42,316 nt of DNA, from assembly GCA_902518595.1 (NCBI GenBank), contig CABYGR010000006.1:1-42316 (forward strand), written 5' to 3'. Below, piece by piece: positions 7,172 through 15,779 of this stretch. Position 1 is the stretch's first letter. Each line of letters begins with the position of its first letter. The translations under genes were made by a program, and so were the position numbers. The notes under the pieces were generated by a model. It saw only the letters and a list, made by a program, of their open reading frames with translations, did no database searches and had not been told where the DNA came from. The DNA comes from an uncultured Pelagibacteraceae bacterium (GTDB lineage Bacteria > Pseudomonadota > Alphaproteobacteria > Pelagibacterales > Pelagibacteraceae).

Positions 7172-9038
7172 ATTTTTTATTAAATAAACTTATTAATCCA
7201 CCTAATGAGACTAATAACACTGAAATCCAAATCCATAACATAAAGGGCTTAACTAAATATCTAACGTTAAAATAATCTTCATTTTTAACTGAGTTAATTG
7301 TAATAAAGTTATCTTGCATTAATGTAATTTTAATATCTGCCTCGCTTGTAATAATATTTGGTTGATTATATATTCTAAGTTCTGGGTTTAATATATTATT
7401 AGAACTTTTATCTTTTATATAAAAGGTACCTGTAAAAGAAATGTAATTTTTTTTATTTTCCTTATCAAGGTCTTTAAACTCAATCTTTAAATCGTCTTCT
7501 ATATAACTTTCACCTACTTTTAAGTTAGTAATAATTTCAGTTGAAAAAATGCTGTTTAATAAAATACTTAAAATTAATAAACTAAAGCCAAAATGAGCTA
7601 TGTTTTGACTAAATCTTTTATTTTTCTTTATGAAAAAATCTTGGACAGTTATAAAAAATAGATAAAAAGCACTTCCTATTAAAATACTATTTAACAAATA
7701 ATTTGTATTAAAATTTCTAACTATTAAAAATGAAAATAATACAGAGATAATTAACAAAGCAACTAAACTTAATTTATCTTTAAGTTCAGATTTAATCCAT
7801 CTTAGTCTTGGTCCTATCGCCATAAAAATTAAAAAAGGGATTAAAAATGGAATTAGTAATTTATTATAAAATGGTGGGCCAACAGAAATTTTTTGAGAAG
7901 ATATCGCCTCTAAGAAAATTGGATAAACAGTGCCAATTAAAACTACAGACAAAAAATACATCATAAACCAATTGTTTATTACAATTGAAGTTTCTTTACT
8001 TAAAAAAAAAATTGGTGAAAGTTTTTTATTATCAGATTTGTGAAATACAAGAAATATAAGAATTGAAATAGATATTAATAAAAATAAAAAAAATAAAATA
8101 AACAAACCTCTTTCTGGATCATTGGCAAATGTATGTACCGAATTTAATATACCTGATCGAACTAAAAAAGTTCCACACATACTTAAGGCAAATGTTGCTA
8201 TTGATAAAATTATTATCCATGATTTAAACAAAGATCTTTTTTCTAAAACTAAAATACAATGCAACAAAGTAGTTAAAGCTAACCAAGGCATTAAAGAAAC
8301 ATTTTCAACAGGGTCCCAAAACCAAAAACCACCCCAACCTAATTCATAATAAGCCCATATAGATCCCAATAAAATTCCTAAAGTAAGAAAGATCCAGGAA
8401 GTTAATACCCAACTTTTAATATGACTTGCCCAATTATTATTTATATAATTTACAGTAGTTGCAGCTAACGCACTAGAAAATATAATCGATGATCCGACAT
8501 ATCCTAGATATAAGATTGGGGGATGTATGGCTAACGCTGGATCTTGTAAAATTGGATTTAAACCCAGTCCCTCTTTAGGAATAGGAAATAAATAATTAAA
8601 TGGATTTGAAGTCTTTATTAAAAATGTAAAAAAACCAATTATTATTACTTGTTGGAATATAACAGTTAATATCCTGTACTTCTTTAATTGGCTTTTTGAT
8701 TTAACTAAAAATATAAAAATGAATAAAGTTAATACTAAAAGCCAGAGTAATAAACTCCCCTCGTGATTACCCCAGGTGCCTGTAATTTTATAAAATAATG
8801 GTTTCGTTGTATGAGAATTATTAAAAACTGTTTCATTGCTAAAATCAGAATTAACAAATGATATTATTAGACAGAGAAAACTTACAAAAACTAGAACTAG
8901 TTGAAGAAATGAAAATAATAAAATTTTACTATCTAAAATCTTTGAGTTTTTAAAATTTTGAACTGAAAAAAAAATAATTACTAAAGAAATAAATGATCCA
9001 AAAATTAAAGAATAATACCCAATAACACTTGATAACAT
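7161..9038 (-). CDS. ccmF: Haem lyase subunit CcmF
   Basis: Large polytopic membrane protein that with CcmH attaches haem to apocytochrome c in the periplasm. The frame is open further upstream, but I place the start at 9038 (MLSSVIGYYS). There a GGAGG ribosome-binding sequence sits nine bases before the ATG, and ccmE ends one base earlier; the longer version would run into ccmE. This gives 625 residues with more than ten membrane segments. Visible motifs are TGTWGNHEGSLLLW (86-99), HPPILYLGY with the conserved periplasmic His172, and the tryptophan-rich WWD domain WGGFWFWDPVENVSLMPW near 235-252. A soluble periplasmic segment lies near 515-590, before the last helix. Length and motifs match the family. 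Confidence 0.95.
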   Translation of the reverse strand: MLSSVIGYYSLIFGSFISLVIIFFSVQNFKNSKILDSKILLFSFLQLVLVFVSFLCLIISFVNSDFSNETVFNNSHTTKPLFYKITGTWGNHEGSLLLWLLVLTLFIFIFLVKSKSQLKKYRILTVIFQQVIIIGFFTFLIKTSNPFNYLFPIPKEGLGLNPILQDPALAIHPPILYLGYVGSSIIFSSALAATTVNYINNNWASHIKSWVLTSWIFLTLGILLGSIWAYYELGWGGFWFWDPVENVSLMPWLALTTLLHCILVLEKRSLFKSWIIILSIATFALSMCGTFLVRSGILNSVHTFANDPERGLFILFFLFLLISISILIFLVFHKSDNKKLSPIFFLSKETSIVINNWFMMYFLSVVLIGTVYPIFLEAISSQKISVGPPFYNKLLIPFLIPFLIFMAIGPRLRWIKSELKDKLSLVALLIISVLFSFLIVRNFNTNYLLNSILIGSAFYLFFITVQDFFIKKNKRFSQNIAHFGFSLLILSILLNSIFSTEIITNLKVGESYIEDDLKIEFKDLDKENKKNYISFTGTFYIKDKSSNNILNPELRIYNQPNIITSEADIKITLMQDNFITINSVKNEDYFNVRYLVKPFMLWIWISVLLVSLGGLISLFNKKYEK

Positions 9039-9039
9039 T

Positions 9040-9459
9040 TTATTTTTCCTCCAGAATTGCCTTAACTTCTGGTGGCATATAATTCTCATCATGCTTAGCT
9101 AAAATTTTTGTTGCCTTAAAAAAACTTCTGTCTTTTAAATATCCTTCTGCAACAACTCCTTTTCCCTCAGAAAAAAGATTGGGTATCACACCAGAATAAA
9201 CAACATTAATTTCATTTTTAAAATCTGTTATAATAAAGTTTATTTTCTCTGAAGAAACTTTAATTGAATTTTCTTTTACCATTCCTCCCACCCTAATTTT
9301 TTTATCTCTAAATTCTTCTAATAATTTAATGTCTGAAGGTGATTGAAAATAAACTACATTTTCTTCTAAAGATTTTAAAATTAAAAAAGTTGATAAAATT
9401 AAAGAAAATAATATTAAAATTATAAATAAAAATCTTAATTTTACTTTTCGACCATACAT
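9040..9459 (-). CDS. ccmE: Haem chaperone CcmE
   Basis: Periplasmic haem chaperone that binds haem covalently and hands it to CcmF. It has 139 residues: one N-terminal membrane anchor at about 8-27, then an OB-fold beta domain. The diagnostic motif [12 protein letters not shown] puts the haem-binding His at 123 and the nearby Tyr of HxxxY at 127. RVGGMV near residue 55 is also typical. It lies between ccmD (10 bases upstream) and ccmF (one base downstream). Length and motif are normal for the family. Confidence 0.95.
   Translation of the reverse strand: MYGRKVKLRFLFIILILFSLILSTFLILKSLEENVVYFQSPSDIKLLEEFRDKKIRVGGMVKENSIKVSSEKINFIITDFKNEINVVYSGVIPNLFSEGKGVVAEGYLKDRSFFKATKILAKHDENYMPPEVKAILEEK
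9048..9052 (-). promoter_or_regulatory. Shine-Dalgarno site deciding the ccmF start
   Basis: Read on the minus strand this is GGAGG followed by nine A/T bases and the ATG at 9038. It lies inside the 3' end of ccmE. Strong SD sites are scarce in this window, so it supports the internal start over the upstream in-frame start at 9092. Confidence 0.75.
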
Positions 9460-9469
9460 GGTTTAAAAG

Positions 9470-9697
9470 TTAAATATTATTTGTGCTAGATAAGATTTCT
9501 CTATTAATAATTTGTGTTCTTGCAACTTCTGCTTTCTTGGAGTCTAAAGACCCAAATTTAGATTCGAATTTACTTTTTTCTTTAATGTAATGAATTTTTG
9601 TCACAACATACAAAGATGTAAAACTAATAAGTGTAAATGCAAATGCTGACCAAACATATAGTCCATATCCATTCATGTAAATTAATTCTTTAATCAT
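9470..9697 (-). CDS. ccmD: Haem exporter accessory protein CcmD
   Basis: Small single-span membrane protein that helps release holo-CcmE from the CcmABC complex. It has 75 residues. Motif MNGYGLYVWSAFAFTL at about 8-23 and the following hydrophobic helix match the CcmD pattern, followed by a charged cytoplasmic tail. Its start overlaps the ccmC stop by four bases (ATGA). Identification rests on the short motif plus its operon position between ccmC and ccmE. Confidence 0.88.
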   Translation of the reverse strand: MIKELIYMNGYGLYVWSAFAFTLISFTSLYVVTKIHYIKEKSKFESKFGSLDSKKAEVARTQIINREILSSTNNI

Positions 9698-10410
9698 AAT
9701 CTATCTAAACCTTTATTTTTAATTTTTATCAGTTCTGTATTATATTTCATTAAAAAAATTAACAAAGAAAATAGCGCAAATGCCGCAGTCATTATCAACA
9801 AAGGAAATAACATTGATGAATGAATTGAAGATTTTGATAACAAAGTAATAGATGCAGGTTGGTGTAGTGTGCTCCACCATTCAACAGAATATTTAATAAT
9901 TGGAACATTGATAATACCCATAAGAGCAATCATTGTGGTAATTTTTAAAACATAATCTTTATTCTCATAAATTCTCCAAGCCACTAAATACATTAAGTAA
10001 AACAGGGCAAGAATTAACATCGAAGTAATTCTAGCATCCCAGGCCCACCAAGTTCCCCACGTAGGTTTTCCCCAAATAGAACCAGTAACTAAAGCTATAA
10101 TATTAAAAACTAGACCTGAAGGAGCCAAGCTTTTTGCAATCAGAAAAAAATTTTTATTTTTAAAAATATATCCACTTAAAGATAAAAGTGTCATTGAAGA
10201 AAAAATTCCAAGAGAAATCCAAGCTGCTGGAACATGAACATACATTATTCTTACCGAATGACTTTGCTTATAATCTTCGGGCGAAAAAATTAATGCTTCA
10301 AGTAAACCGATTGAAATTACAATCATAAACAAAGCCATCACATATTTGGGAGCCTTAGATGTAATTAAAAAAACCTTATTTGGCTCAAAAAATTTAAATA
10401 TAAACTTCAT
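9694..10410 (-). CDS. ccmC: Haem exporter membrane protein CcmC
   Basis: Polytopic inner-membrane protein that loads haem onto CcmE. It has 238 residues and six predicted helices. MYVHVPAAW includes the conserved periplasmic His59, and the tryptophan-rich WWD motif WGKPTWGTWWAWDARIT lies at about 113-129. A second conserved His is in WWSTLHQPASIT. It is the first visible gene of the ccm operon; ccmA and ccmB, which encode the ABC transporter partners, are not upstream as in many proteobacteria. The start ATG is preceded by a non-coding stretch of about 150 bases that should hold the operon promoter. Confidence 0.95.
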   Translation of the reverse strand: MKFIFKFFEPNKVFLITSKAPKYVMALFMIVISIGLLEALIFSPEDYKQSHSVRIMYVHVPAAWISLGIFSSMTLLSLSGYIFKNKNFFLIAKSLAPSGLVFNIIALVTGSIWGKPTWGTWWAWDARITSMLILALFYLMYLVAWRIYENKDYVLKITTMIALMGIINVPIIKYSVEWWSTLHQPASITLLSKSSIHSSMLFPLLIMTAAFALFSLLIFLMKYNTELIKIKNKGLDRL

Positions 10411-10564
10411 TCTATTGATCTTTTATTATGAAAGAATTATCTGATCAAGAATGTAGAGGGAGATAATGAGAAAGAGGTAAAAATGTACACCCTTGACCAG
10501 ATATAGTATTAATATACCTAATCTGTATGTCTAAGTTTTGAACTAATTGTGTTTAAATAATGAT
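10411..10564. other. Intergenic region between hspQ and ccmC
   Basis: Longest gene-poor stretch of the window. It lies between the stop of hspQ and the start of ccmC, both on the minus strand. No convincing gene was found. On the plus strand there is a string of three tiny open frames (13, 5 and 8 codons including stops, at 10428-10466, 10466-10480 and 10483-10506). The first two share a TAATG junction, and the third follows the SD-like GAGG. The minus strand should carry the ccm promoter, but I cannot place it with confidence. Confidence 0.5.
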
Positions 10565-10885
10565 CTAATTTGAAGGCTTAAAATAACTTGAGCCTTTTTT
10601 ACCTGAAAAAATCTCCTCAATTAAAGGATGCTTAATAGGCTCATCAGAATCATCCATTAAGAGATTTTGCTCTGAAACATATGCTTCATATGTAATTTCA
10701 TCATTTTCAGCCAACAAATGATAAAAAGGTTGATCTTTTTTGGGTCTAACATTTTTAGGAATTGATTGATACCATTCCTCAGAGTTATTAAATTCAAAAT
10801 CAACATCGTAAATCACCCCCCTAAATTCAAAGTGTTTATGTTTGACAATGTCGCCTATTGAAAATTTAGCTTTTTGAATTGGCAT
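10565..10885 (-). CDS. hspQ: HspQ / YccV family heat-shock protein (hemimethylated-DNA-binding family)
   Basis: Small cytoplasmic protein of the HspQ family, known in enterobacteria as a heat-shock protein that binds hemimethylated oriC DNA and acts as an adaptor for the Lon protease. It has 106 residues. The N-terminal AKFSIGDIVKHKHFEFRGV and the central pattern RPKKDQPFYHLLAENDE followed by YVSEQNL match the family throughout. It is monocistronic by appearance, divergent from yciB with an 88-base shared upstream region. Which HspQ role applies here is not readable from sequence. Confidence 0.9.
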   Translation of the reverse strand: MPIQKAKFSIGDIVKHKHFEFRGVIYDVDFEFNNSEEWYQSIPKNVRPKKDQPFYHLLAENDEITYEAYVSEQNLLMDDSDEPIKHPLIEEIFSGKKGSSYFKPSN

Positions 10886-10973
10886 TATGATTAGTATGGG
10901 TATTTAATTATAAAAATCAATAACAAAAATATAAAGTTTTAATGAAAATCTTAATTGTGTTAATATCTTTAAA

Positions 10974-11525
10974 GTGAACAAATCTTTTTTAAAATTTCTC
11001 ACAGATTTTGGCCCATTAGTAATTTTTTTTTACTACTATTACGATAGTGAAAAAGATTTAAAAATTGCTATTCCTCCTTTTATAATTGCGACAATAATAG
11101 CATTAACCTTAATATGGTTTTTAGAAAGAAAAATACCTAAAGTTCCTTTACTGAGTGGTATATTAATCACATTTTTTGGAGGATTAACAATTTATTTTGA
11201 TAATCCAGTATTTATTTATATCAAACCTACAATTATAAATATTTTATTTGGTCTTGCGTTAATATTTGGAAAATATTTTACTAATGAACCAATTCTAAAA
11301 AAATTAATGGGTAAATCAATTTCATTAACTGATCAAGGCTGGGAAATATTAAACAGAAGGTGGATATATTTTTTTTTTGGATTAGCTGTATTAAACGAAC
11401 TAGTATGGAGAACACAATCAGAAGAGTTTTGGGTAAATTTTAAAGTTTGGGGATTGCTACCTATAACTTTTGTTTTTACTGCTTTTCAAATTGGATTAAT
11501 AAATAAATATAAAACTAATGAATAA
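10974..11525 (+). CDS. yciB: Septation protein A family (YciB/IspZ) inner-membrane protein
   Basis: Polytopic inner-membrane protein of the YciB/IspZ family, linked in other bacteria to septation and envelope integrity. It has 183 residues with five to six hydrophobic segments. Family features are FLTDFGPLVIFFYYYY at the N-terminus (usual form FxxEFxPLxxFF), a central PTIINILFGLALIFG, and NRRWIYFFFGLAVLNELVWR followed by the WVNFKVWG motif. The start is GTG at 10974; no in-frame ATG precedes this motif. The stop lies within the start of the next gene (8-base overlap). Confidence 0.9.
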   Translation: MNKSFLKFLTDFGPLVIFFYYYYDSEKDLKIAIPPFIIATIIALTLIWFLERKIPKVPLLSGILITFFGGLTIYFDNPVFIYIKPTIINILFGLALIFGKYFTNEPILKKLMGKSISLTDQGWEILNRRWIYFFFGLAVLNELVWRTQSEEFWVNFKVWGLLPITFVFTAFQIGLINKYKTNE

Positions 11526-11859
11526 TATCTTACGATTAGTAGTAAATAATGTTAATGACAAAAAATTAGAGGACAAAAATTTTTTTGAAAAAAATGAATT
11601 AAAAATAATCTTAGATTTATATGCAAAAATGGTTTCAGAAGGATCTTGGAAGGATTATGGGCTAAGCATATCGAGTAAACAAGTAGGTTTTAGTGTATTT
11701 AAAAATGCAGCAGAAAATGCTCTTTACAAAATTTGTAAGAATTTTAAACCAAAAAACAAAAATCTTAAGTATTTAATAACAGATACAAATGGAAAGGTAT
11801 TAAAAAGTTCTTTTGACCTTAGTGTATTATTAAAAGATACTAACTGGAAAAAACTATAA
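11518..11859 (+). CDS. DUF2794 family protein
   Basis: Conserved alphaproteobacterial protein of unknown function. It has 113 residues. The family pattern is visible: FFEKNELKIILDLYAKMVSEG, then the SWKDYGL and FSVFKNAAENALYKI stretches that echo FSVFRRASExPLYRI in relatives. No signal peptide or membrane segment is seen. It overlaps yciB by 8 bases and is probably co-transcribed with it. Function unknown; the assignment is to the family only. Confidence 0.82.
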   Translation: MNNILRLVVNNVNDKKLEDKNFFEKNELKIILDLYAKMVSEGSWKDYGLSISSKQVGFSVFKNAAENALYKICKNFKPKNKNLKYLITDTNGKVLKSSFDLSVLLKDTNWKKL

Positions 11860-11867
11860 AAATAATG

Positions 11868-12629
11868 TTATCTTCTTTGACCAAAAAGTCTAAGAAGCAT
11901 AATGAATAAATTAATGAAATCTAGATAAAGAGTTAATGCTCCCATTACAGCTTTTTTTCCAATCATTTCACCAGTATCACTTGCTGCATACATATTTTTT
12001 ATTTTTTGAGTATCATATGCGGTAAGACCTACAAAAATTAAAACTCCTAAAATTGAAATCACAAAATACATCATTGAAGATTTCATAAAAATATTAACTA
12101 TTGAAGCTATGATTATTCCGATTAATCCCATCATTAAAAAAGATCCTAGTTTAGTTAAGTCTCTTTTGGTCGTATACCCATAAACACTCATTGCTCCAAA
12201 AGTAGCTGAGCAAATAAAAAAAACTCTTGTAACACTCATCCCAGTGTAAATTAATAAAATTGAAGATAAAGATAAGCCCATCAATGCTGCAAAAACCCAA
12301 AAAGTTGTCTGAGCTTTTGATGCACTCATTCTATTGATTCCAAAGCTCATATAAAAAACTATACCTAAAGGAGCCAGCATAACAATCCATTTTAATCCTG
12401 ACATATAAATTGCGTTACCCATTTGAGTAAGACCTATAATCGAACCAGCTTGATCAGTAACCACTGACATTTTAAAAGTTAAAAGTGCCACTATTCCTGT
12501 TAATAAAATTCCAGTAGCCATATAATTATAAACTTTAAGCATGTAGGCTCTTAAGCCTTCATCCATAACTACAGCTGATTGTTGAGCCTCTTTTGCTCTA
12601 GCAAGTATTCCTTTTTTATTAAATTCCAT
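11868..12629 (-). CDS. Bax inhibitor-1 / YccA family membrane protein
   Basis: Inner-membrane protein of the BI-1 (TMBIM) family; bacterial members form pH-sensitive calcium leak channels or interact with the FtsH protease. It has 253 residues: a cytoplasmic N-terminus (EFNKKGILARAKEAQQSAV), then seven hydrophobic segments. The C-terminal GLTAYDTQKIKNMY contains the conserved Asp of the family, and YLDFINLFIMLLRLFGQRR forms the last helix. It converges with DUF2794 (8-base gap) and diverges from the aldo/keto reductase. The physiological role here is not known. Confidence 0.92.
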   Translation of the reverse strand: MEFNKKGILARAKEAQQSAVVMDEGLRAYMLKVYNYMATGILLTGIVALLTFKMSVVTDQAGSIIGLTQMGNAIYMSGLKWIVMLAPLGIVFYMSFGINRMSASKAQTTFWVFAALMGLSLSSILLIYTGMSVTRVFFICSATFGAMSVYGYTTKRDLTKLGSFLMMGLIGIIIASIVNIFMKSSMMYFVISILGVLIFVGLTAYDTQKIKNMYAASDTGEMIGKKAVMGALTLYLDFINLFIMLLRLFGQRR

Positions 12630-12709
12630 GTTGAATGAAATATATAGTCTTTTACTAATTATTCAAGATACCTTAAAAGATTAATAAAAATTAACACAGC
12701 AAAACCTTA

Positions 12710-13747
12710 ATGAATTACAGAAAATTAGGAAATACTGATCTAGATGTAAGTACAATTTGTCTCGGAACAATGACTTGGGGTGAACAAAATACCCAAGATG
12801 AAGGTTTTAAACAAATGGATTATGCTTTAGAGCAAGGTGTAAACTTTTGGGACACTGCTGAAATTTATTCTATACCTCCTAGAGAAGAAACATTTGGAAG
12901 TACTGAAAAAATTATTGGGAATTGGTTTAAAAAAAATAAAAAGAGAGACAAGGTAATTCTTGCTTCAAAGGTTTGTGGTCCAATGAGAGAGTATGTGAGA
13001 GGTGGTGGAAACCAATTTGGAACAAAAAATATGAGAAAAGCTCTAGAAGGAAGTTTAAAAAGATTGAAAACTGATTACATCGACTTGTATCAACTTCATT
13101 GGCCAGAAAGAAATACAAATTTTTTTGGTAAATTAGGCTACGAACACGGGGATGATGGTAAATGGACTAAATTTGAAGATATTTTAGAAAATCTCAAAAA
13201 ATTTATAGAACAAGGAAAAATTAGACATATTGGTCTATCTAATGAAACTCCCTGGGGATTATCTAAATTTTTAGAAATATCTAAAAATAAAAATCTTCCA
13301 AGAATGCTTTCAGTTCAAAATCCATATAATCTATTAAACAGAACTTATGAAGTTGGACTTGCAGAAATGTCTATTAGAGAGAAAGCAGGACTTTTAGCTT
13401 ATTCTCCATTAGCTTGTGGATATCTTTCAGGAAAATATAGGAATAATCAATTACCAAAAGGATCAAGAATTGATCTTCATAAAGATTTCTGGACTAGATA
13501 TAATAAACCTAATTCAGACAAAGCCATCAACGCTTATTATGAAGTCGCAAAGAAAAACAATTTAGATTTAGCACAAATGTCTTTGAAATTTTTAGAAATT
13601 CAACCTTTTGTTACTTCTGTAATCATTGGGGCAACATCAATGGAGCAGTTGAAAACTGATATAGAAAGTGTAAATATAAAATTAACCGATAAAATTATTA
13701 GTGAAATTAATGAAGTTCAAAAAGTTTACCCTAATCCATGTCCTTAA
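12710..13747 (+). CDS. Aldo/keto reductase (Tas-like)
   Basis: NADPH-dependent carbonyl reductase of the aldo/keto reductase superfamily. It has 345 residues with the full catalytic tetrad: Asp48 and Tyr53 in FWDTAEIY, Lys87 in ILASKV, His130 in YQLHWPE. The C-terminal nucleotide-binding region has VIIGATSMEQL. The overall pattern, including GTMTWGEQN near the N-terminus, is close to the Tas/YghZ branch. It overlaps the next gene by 10 bases. The natural substrate is unknown; detoxification of aldehydes is a common role. Confidence 0.9.
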   Translation: MNYRKLGNTDLDVSTICLGTMTWGEQNTQDEGFKQMDYALEQGVNFWDTAEIYSIPPREETFGSTEKIIGNWFKKNKKRDKVILASKVCGPMREYVRGGGNQFGTKNMRKALEGSLKRLKTDYIDLYQLHWPERNTNFFGKLGYEHGDDGKWTKFEDILENLKKFIEQGKIRHIGLSNETPWGLSKFLEISKNKNLPRMLSVQNPYNLLNRTYEVGLAEMSIREKAGLLAYSPLACGYLSGKYRNNQLPKGSRIDLHKDFWTRYNKPNSDKAINAYYEVAKKNNLDLAQMSLKFLEIQPFVTSVIIGATSMEQLKTDIESVNIKLTDKIISEINEVQKVYPNPCP

Positions 13748-14250
13748 TTAAAAGAAATATAATTGTATTTTTAACTTTTGCTTTCTTAACAGTTTTGCCT
13801 GTAAAAGCAGAAGAATTAAAAGAAGTTGGAAAATTTAAAGATTGGCAAACTATGGTATTGGTTGAGTCAACTGGTACTGTGTGTTTTGCACAATCCTCAC
13901 CTGTTTTACAAGCACCAAAATCAAATAAAAGAGATGCAAGATTATTTGTAACGTTTAGACCTGGTGAAAAAATTACAGATGAAATTAGTGCAAGTCCTGG
14001 ATATGAGTTTAATATAAATAATTCAGTAACTGCATCCTCTGGGAAGAAAAAAATTAAATTTGATATTGTTCAACAAGGTTTTGCATGGATTGCTGATAAT
14101 AAAATTGAAAAAAAAATGATTAAAATGATGAAAAAAGGATCAAGACTAATGATTACTGGATATAATCAAAAAGGATCACAAACTATTGATCATTATTCAC
14201 TTCTGGGGTTTACTAAAGCATATAATGCTGCAAAAACAGCTTGCAGTTAA
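13738..14250 (+). CDS. Invasion-associated locus B (IalB)-like secreted protein
   Basis: Predicted periplasmic protein with an N-terminal signal peptide (hydrophobic residues 8-20, likely cleavage after VKA). It has 170 residues. The start of the mature part, KFKDWQTMVLVES, and the later pattern FAWIADNKIEKKMIKMMKKGSRL followed by YSLLGFTKA match IalB-family proteins, widespread in Alphaproteobacteria and first described in Bartonella invasion. One Cys (CFAQSS) near residue 50 and one near the C-terminus (TACS) could form a disulfide. No pathogenic role is implied. It overlaps the aldo/keto reductase end and sits 3 bases before argG. Confidence 0.72.
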   Translation: MSLIKRNIIVFLTFAFLTVLPVKAEELKEVGKFKDWQTMVLVESTGTVCFAQSSPVLQAPKSNKRDARLFVTFRPGEKITDEISASPGYEFNINNSVTASSGKKKIKFDIVQQGFAWIADNKIEKKMIKMMKKGSRLMITGYNQKGSQTIDHYSLLGFTKAYNAAKTACS

Positions 14251-14253
14251 TTA

Positions 14254-15438
14254 ATGAAATCTAAAAAAAAAATTGTTCTAGCCTATTCTGGAGGGTTAGA
14301 TACATCTATCATTTTAAGATGGCTTCAAGAAAATTATAAAGCAGAAATAATTTGCTATACAGCTGATATTGGACAAGAAATAGATAGAAAAAAAATTTAT
14401 AAAAACGCTAAAAAATTTGGTGTTAAAAAAATTATCATTCAAAATCTTAAAAATAAGTTTATTAAAAATTATGTTTACCCAATGATTAGAGGGCATGCAA
14501 TTTATGAAGGAGTATATTTATTAGGAACATCGATTGCAAGACCACTAATAGCAAAAGATCAGATTAGAATAGCAAAAAAATTTAAAGCTTATGCCGTTGC
14601 TCATGGAGCTACTGGTAAAGGTAACGATCAAGTAAGATTTGAATTGGGCTATCATTATTTTGGACCTAAAATAAAAATAATAGCTCCATGGAGAATTTGG
14701 AAATTAAAATCAAGAACTGATTTAATCAATTATGCAAAAAAACATAGCATAGTAATACCTAAAGATAAAAAAGGTGCTCCTCCATTTTCTATTGATGATA
14801 ATTTATTTCACACTTCAACTGAAGGTAAGATTTTAGAAAACCCCAAAAACTATGCACCAGAATTTATCTTTCAAAGAACCACGTCTCCAGAAAATGCACC
14901 TAGCAAACCAACATTTGTAACTATAAATTTTAAAAATAGTGATCCATATGGAATTAATGGAAAAAAACTATCTCCTTCTAAATTATTGGAAAAATTAAAT
15001 ACATTAGCAGGCAAAAATGGAATAGGCAGAGTTGACCTTGTTGAAAACAGATTTATAGGAATAAAATCTAGAGGAGTATACGAAACACCTGGTGGCACAC
15101 TTTTAATAAATGCACATAGGGCTATAGAGTCTGTAACTCTTGATAAAGAAACTATGCATAAAAAAGATGAGATCATGCCAAGATATGCTGAACTAATTTA
15201 TAATGGTTATTGGTTCTCCAGAGAAAGATTTAAGCTTCAAAAAATAATTGATCATAATAAAAATAAGGTGAACGGATCAGTGAAGTTAAAGCTCTATAAA
15301 GGAAATATTACTATTTATTCAAGAAATACTAAAAGCAATGCATACTCAGTGAAAAAAGTTTCATTTGAAGAAAACAAAACTTTCAACAAATTAAATGTTG
15401 AAAATTTTATAAATTTCCATAAAAAAAAATTAAAATAA
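14254..15438 (+). CDS. argG: Argininosuccinate synthase
   Basis: Catalyses ATP-dependent condensation of citrulline and aspartate to argininosuccinate in arginine biosynthesis. It has 394 residues, a normal length. The N-terminal ATP-pyrophosphatase P-loop AYSGGLDTSI is at 9-18. Substrate motifs follow: YLLGTSIARPL, AHGATGKGNDQVRFE, and YETPGGTLL towards the C-terminus. The C-terminal tail is Lys/Asn-rich, in keeping with the AT-rich genome. Transcription with the upstream IalB-like gene is likely because only three bases separate them. Confidence 0.97.
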   Translation: MKSKKKIVLAYSGGLDTSIILRWLQENYKAEIICYTADIGQEIDRKKIYKNAKKFGVKKIIIQNLKNKFIKNYVYPMIRGHAIYEGVYLLGTSIARPLIAKDQIRIAKKFKAYAVAHGATGKGNDQVRFELGYHYFGPKIKIIAPWRIWKLKSRTDLINYAKKHSIVIPKDKKGAPPFSIDDNLFHTSTEGKILENPKNYAPEFIFQRTTSPENAPSKPTFVTINFKNSDPYGINGKKLSPSKLLEKLNTLAGKNGIGRVDLVENRFIGIKSRGVYETPGGTLLINAHRAIESVTLDKETMHKKDEIMPRYAELIYNGYWFSRERFKLQKIIDHNKNKVNGSVKLKLYKGNITIYSRNTKSNAYSVKKVSFEENKTFNKLNVENFINFHKKKLK

Positions 15439-15445
15439 TTTTAAA

Positions 15446-15670
15446 TTATTTGTTGATTTTTTTTTTAGCTACTTCTCTGGGATCTGGAATACTACCAAAA
15501 GTAAACACTATTGTTCTTATTAAGACCCATCCTAATGCCATGGTTGACAATATATAATATATAAATGTTAAAGAGTCGCTTTTTGCAAAGTCTTCTAAGT
15601 CTGCTCCAAAATAAATTATATTCCAAAACAGAAAAAAGAATATTTCGTAGATAATTATAACTTTAAACAT
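15446..15670 (-). CDS. Small two-helix membrane protein of unknown function
   Basis: A 74-residue open frame with two hydrophobic segments (about 3-21 and 35-57) separated by an acidic loop (GADLEDFAKSD), and a basic C-terminus ending in KKKINK. I do not recognise the family. It converges with argG (7-base gap) and is divergent from the PsiE-like gene. The membrane-like amphipathic layout and clean fit between neighbours support it being real. Confidence 0.6.
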   Translation of the reverse strand: MFKVIIIYEIFFFLFWNIIYFGADLEDFAKSDSLTFIYYILSTMALGWVLIRTIVFTFGSIPDPREVAKKKINK

Positions 15671-15732
15671 TATTAAGATGCTAACTATATTGATTTAGAA
15701 TGAATACAAGGTGTTTTTAGTCTGCGACAAAA

Positions 15733-15762
15733 ATGACAAGGAATGAAATTTAATTTTAAAAT
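15733..15762 (+). promoter_or_regulatory. Candidate promoter for the PsiE-like gene
   Basis: ATGACA (15733-15738) and TAAAAT (15757-15762) are separated by 18 bases and resemble -35 and -10 boxes, each with one mismatch to the consensus. The -10 ends 17 bases before the ATG at 15780. In so AT-rich a sequence such matches arise by chance, so this is tentative. Confidence 0.35.
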
Positions 15763-15779
15763 ACTCATAATTTGTAAAT

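Noticed and set aside
8122..8349. Plus-strand open frame inside ccmF
   Set aside because: Antisense to conserved WWD-domain codons; no recognisable protein.
9039..9092. Longer start for ccmF at 9092
   Set aside because: It would overlap ccmE by 53 bases and lacks a ribosome-binding sequence; the start at 9038 has GGAGG.
15430..15465. AT-rich inverted repeat between argG and the converging small gene as a terminator
   Set aside because: The stem is made only of A and T and leaves almost no loop; it is not distinguishable from base composition.
15671..15779. Very short open frames (5-7 codons) upstream of the PsiE-like gene as a leader peptide
   Set aside because: No ribosome-binding sequence, codon bias or attenuator hairpin accompanies them.
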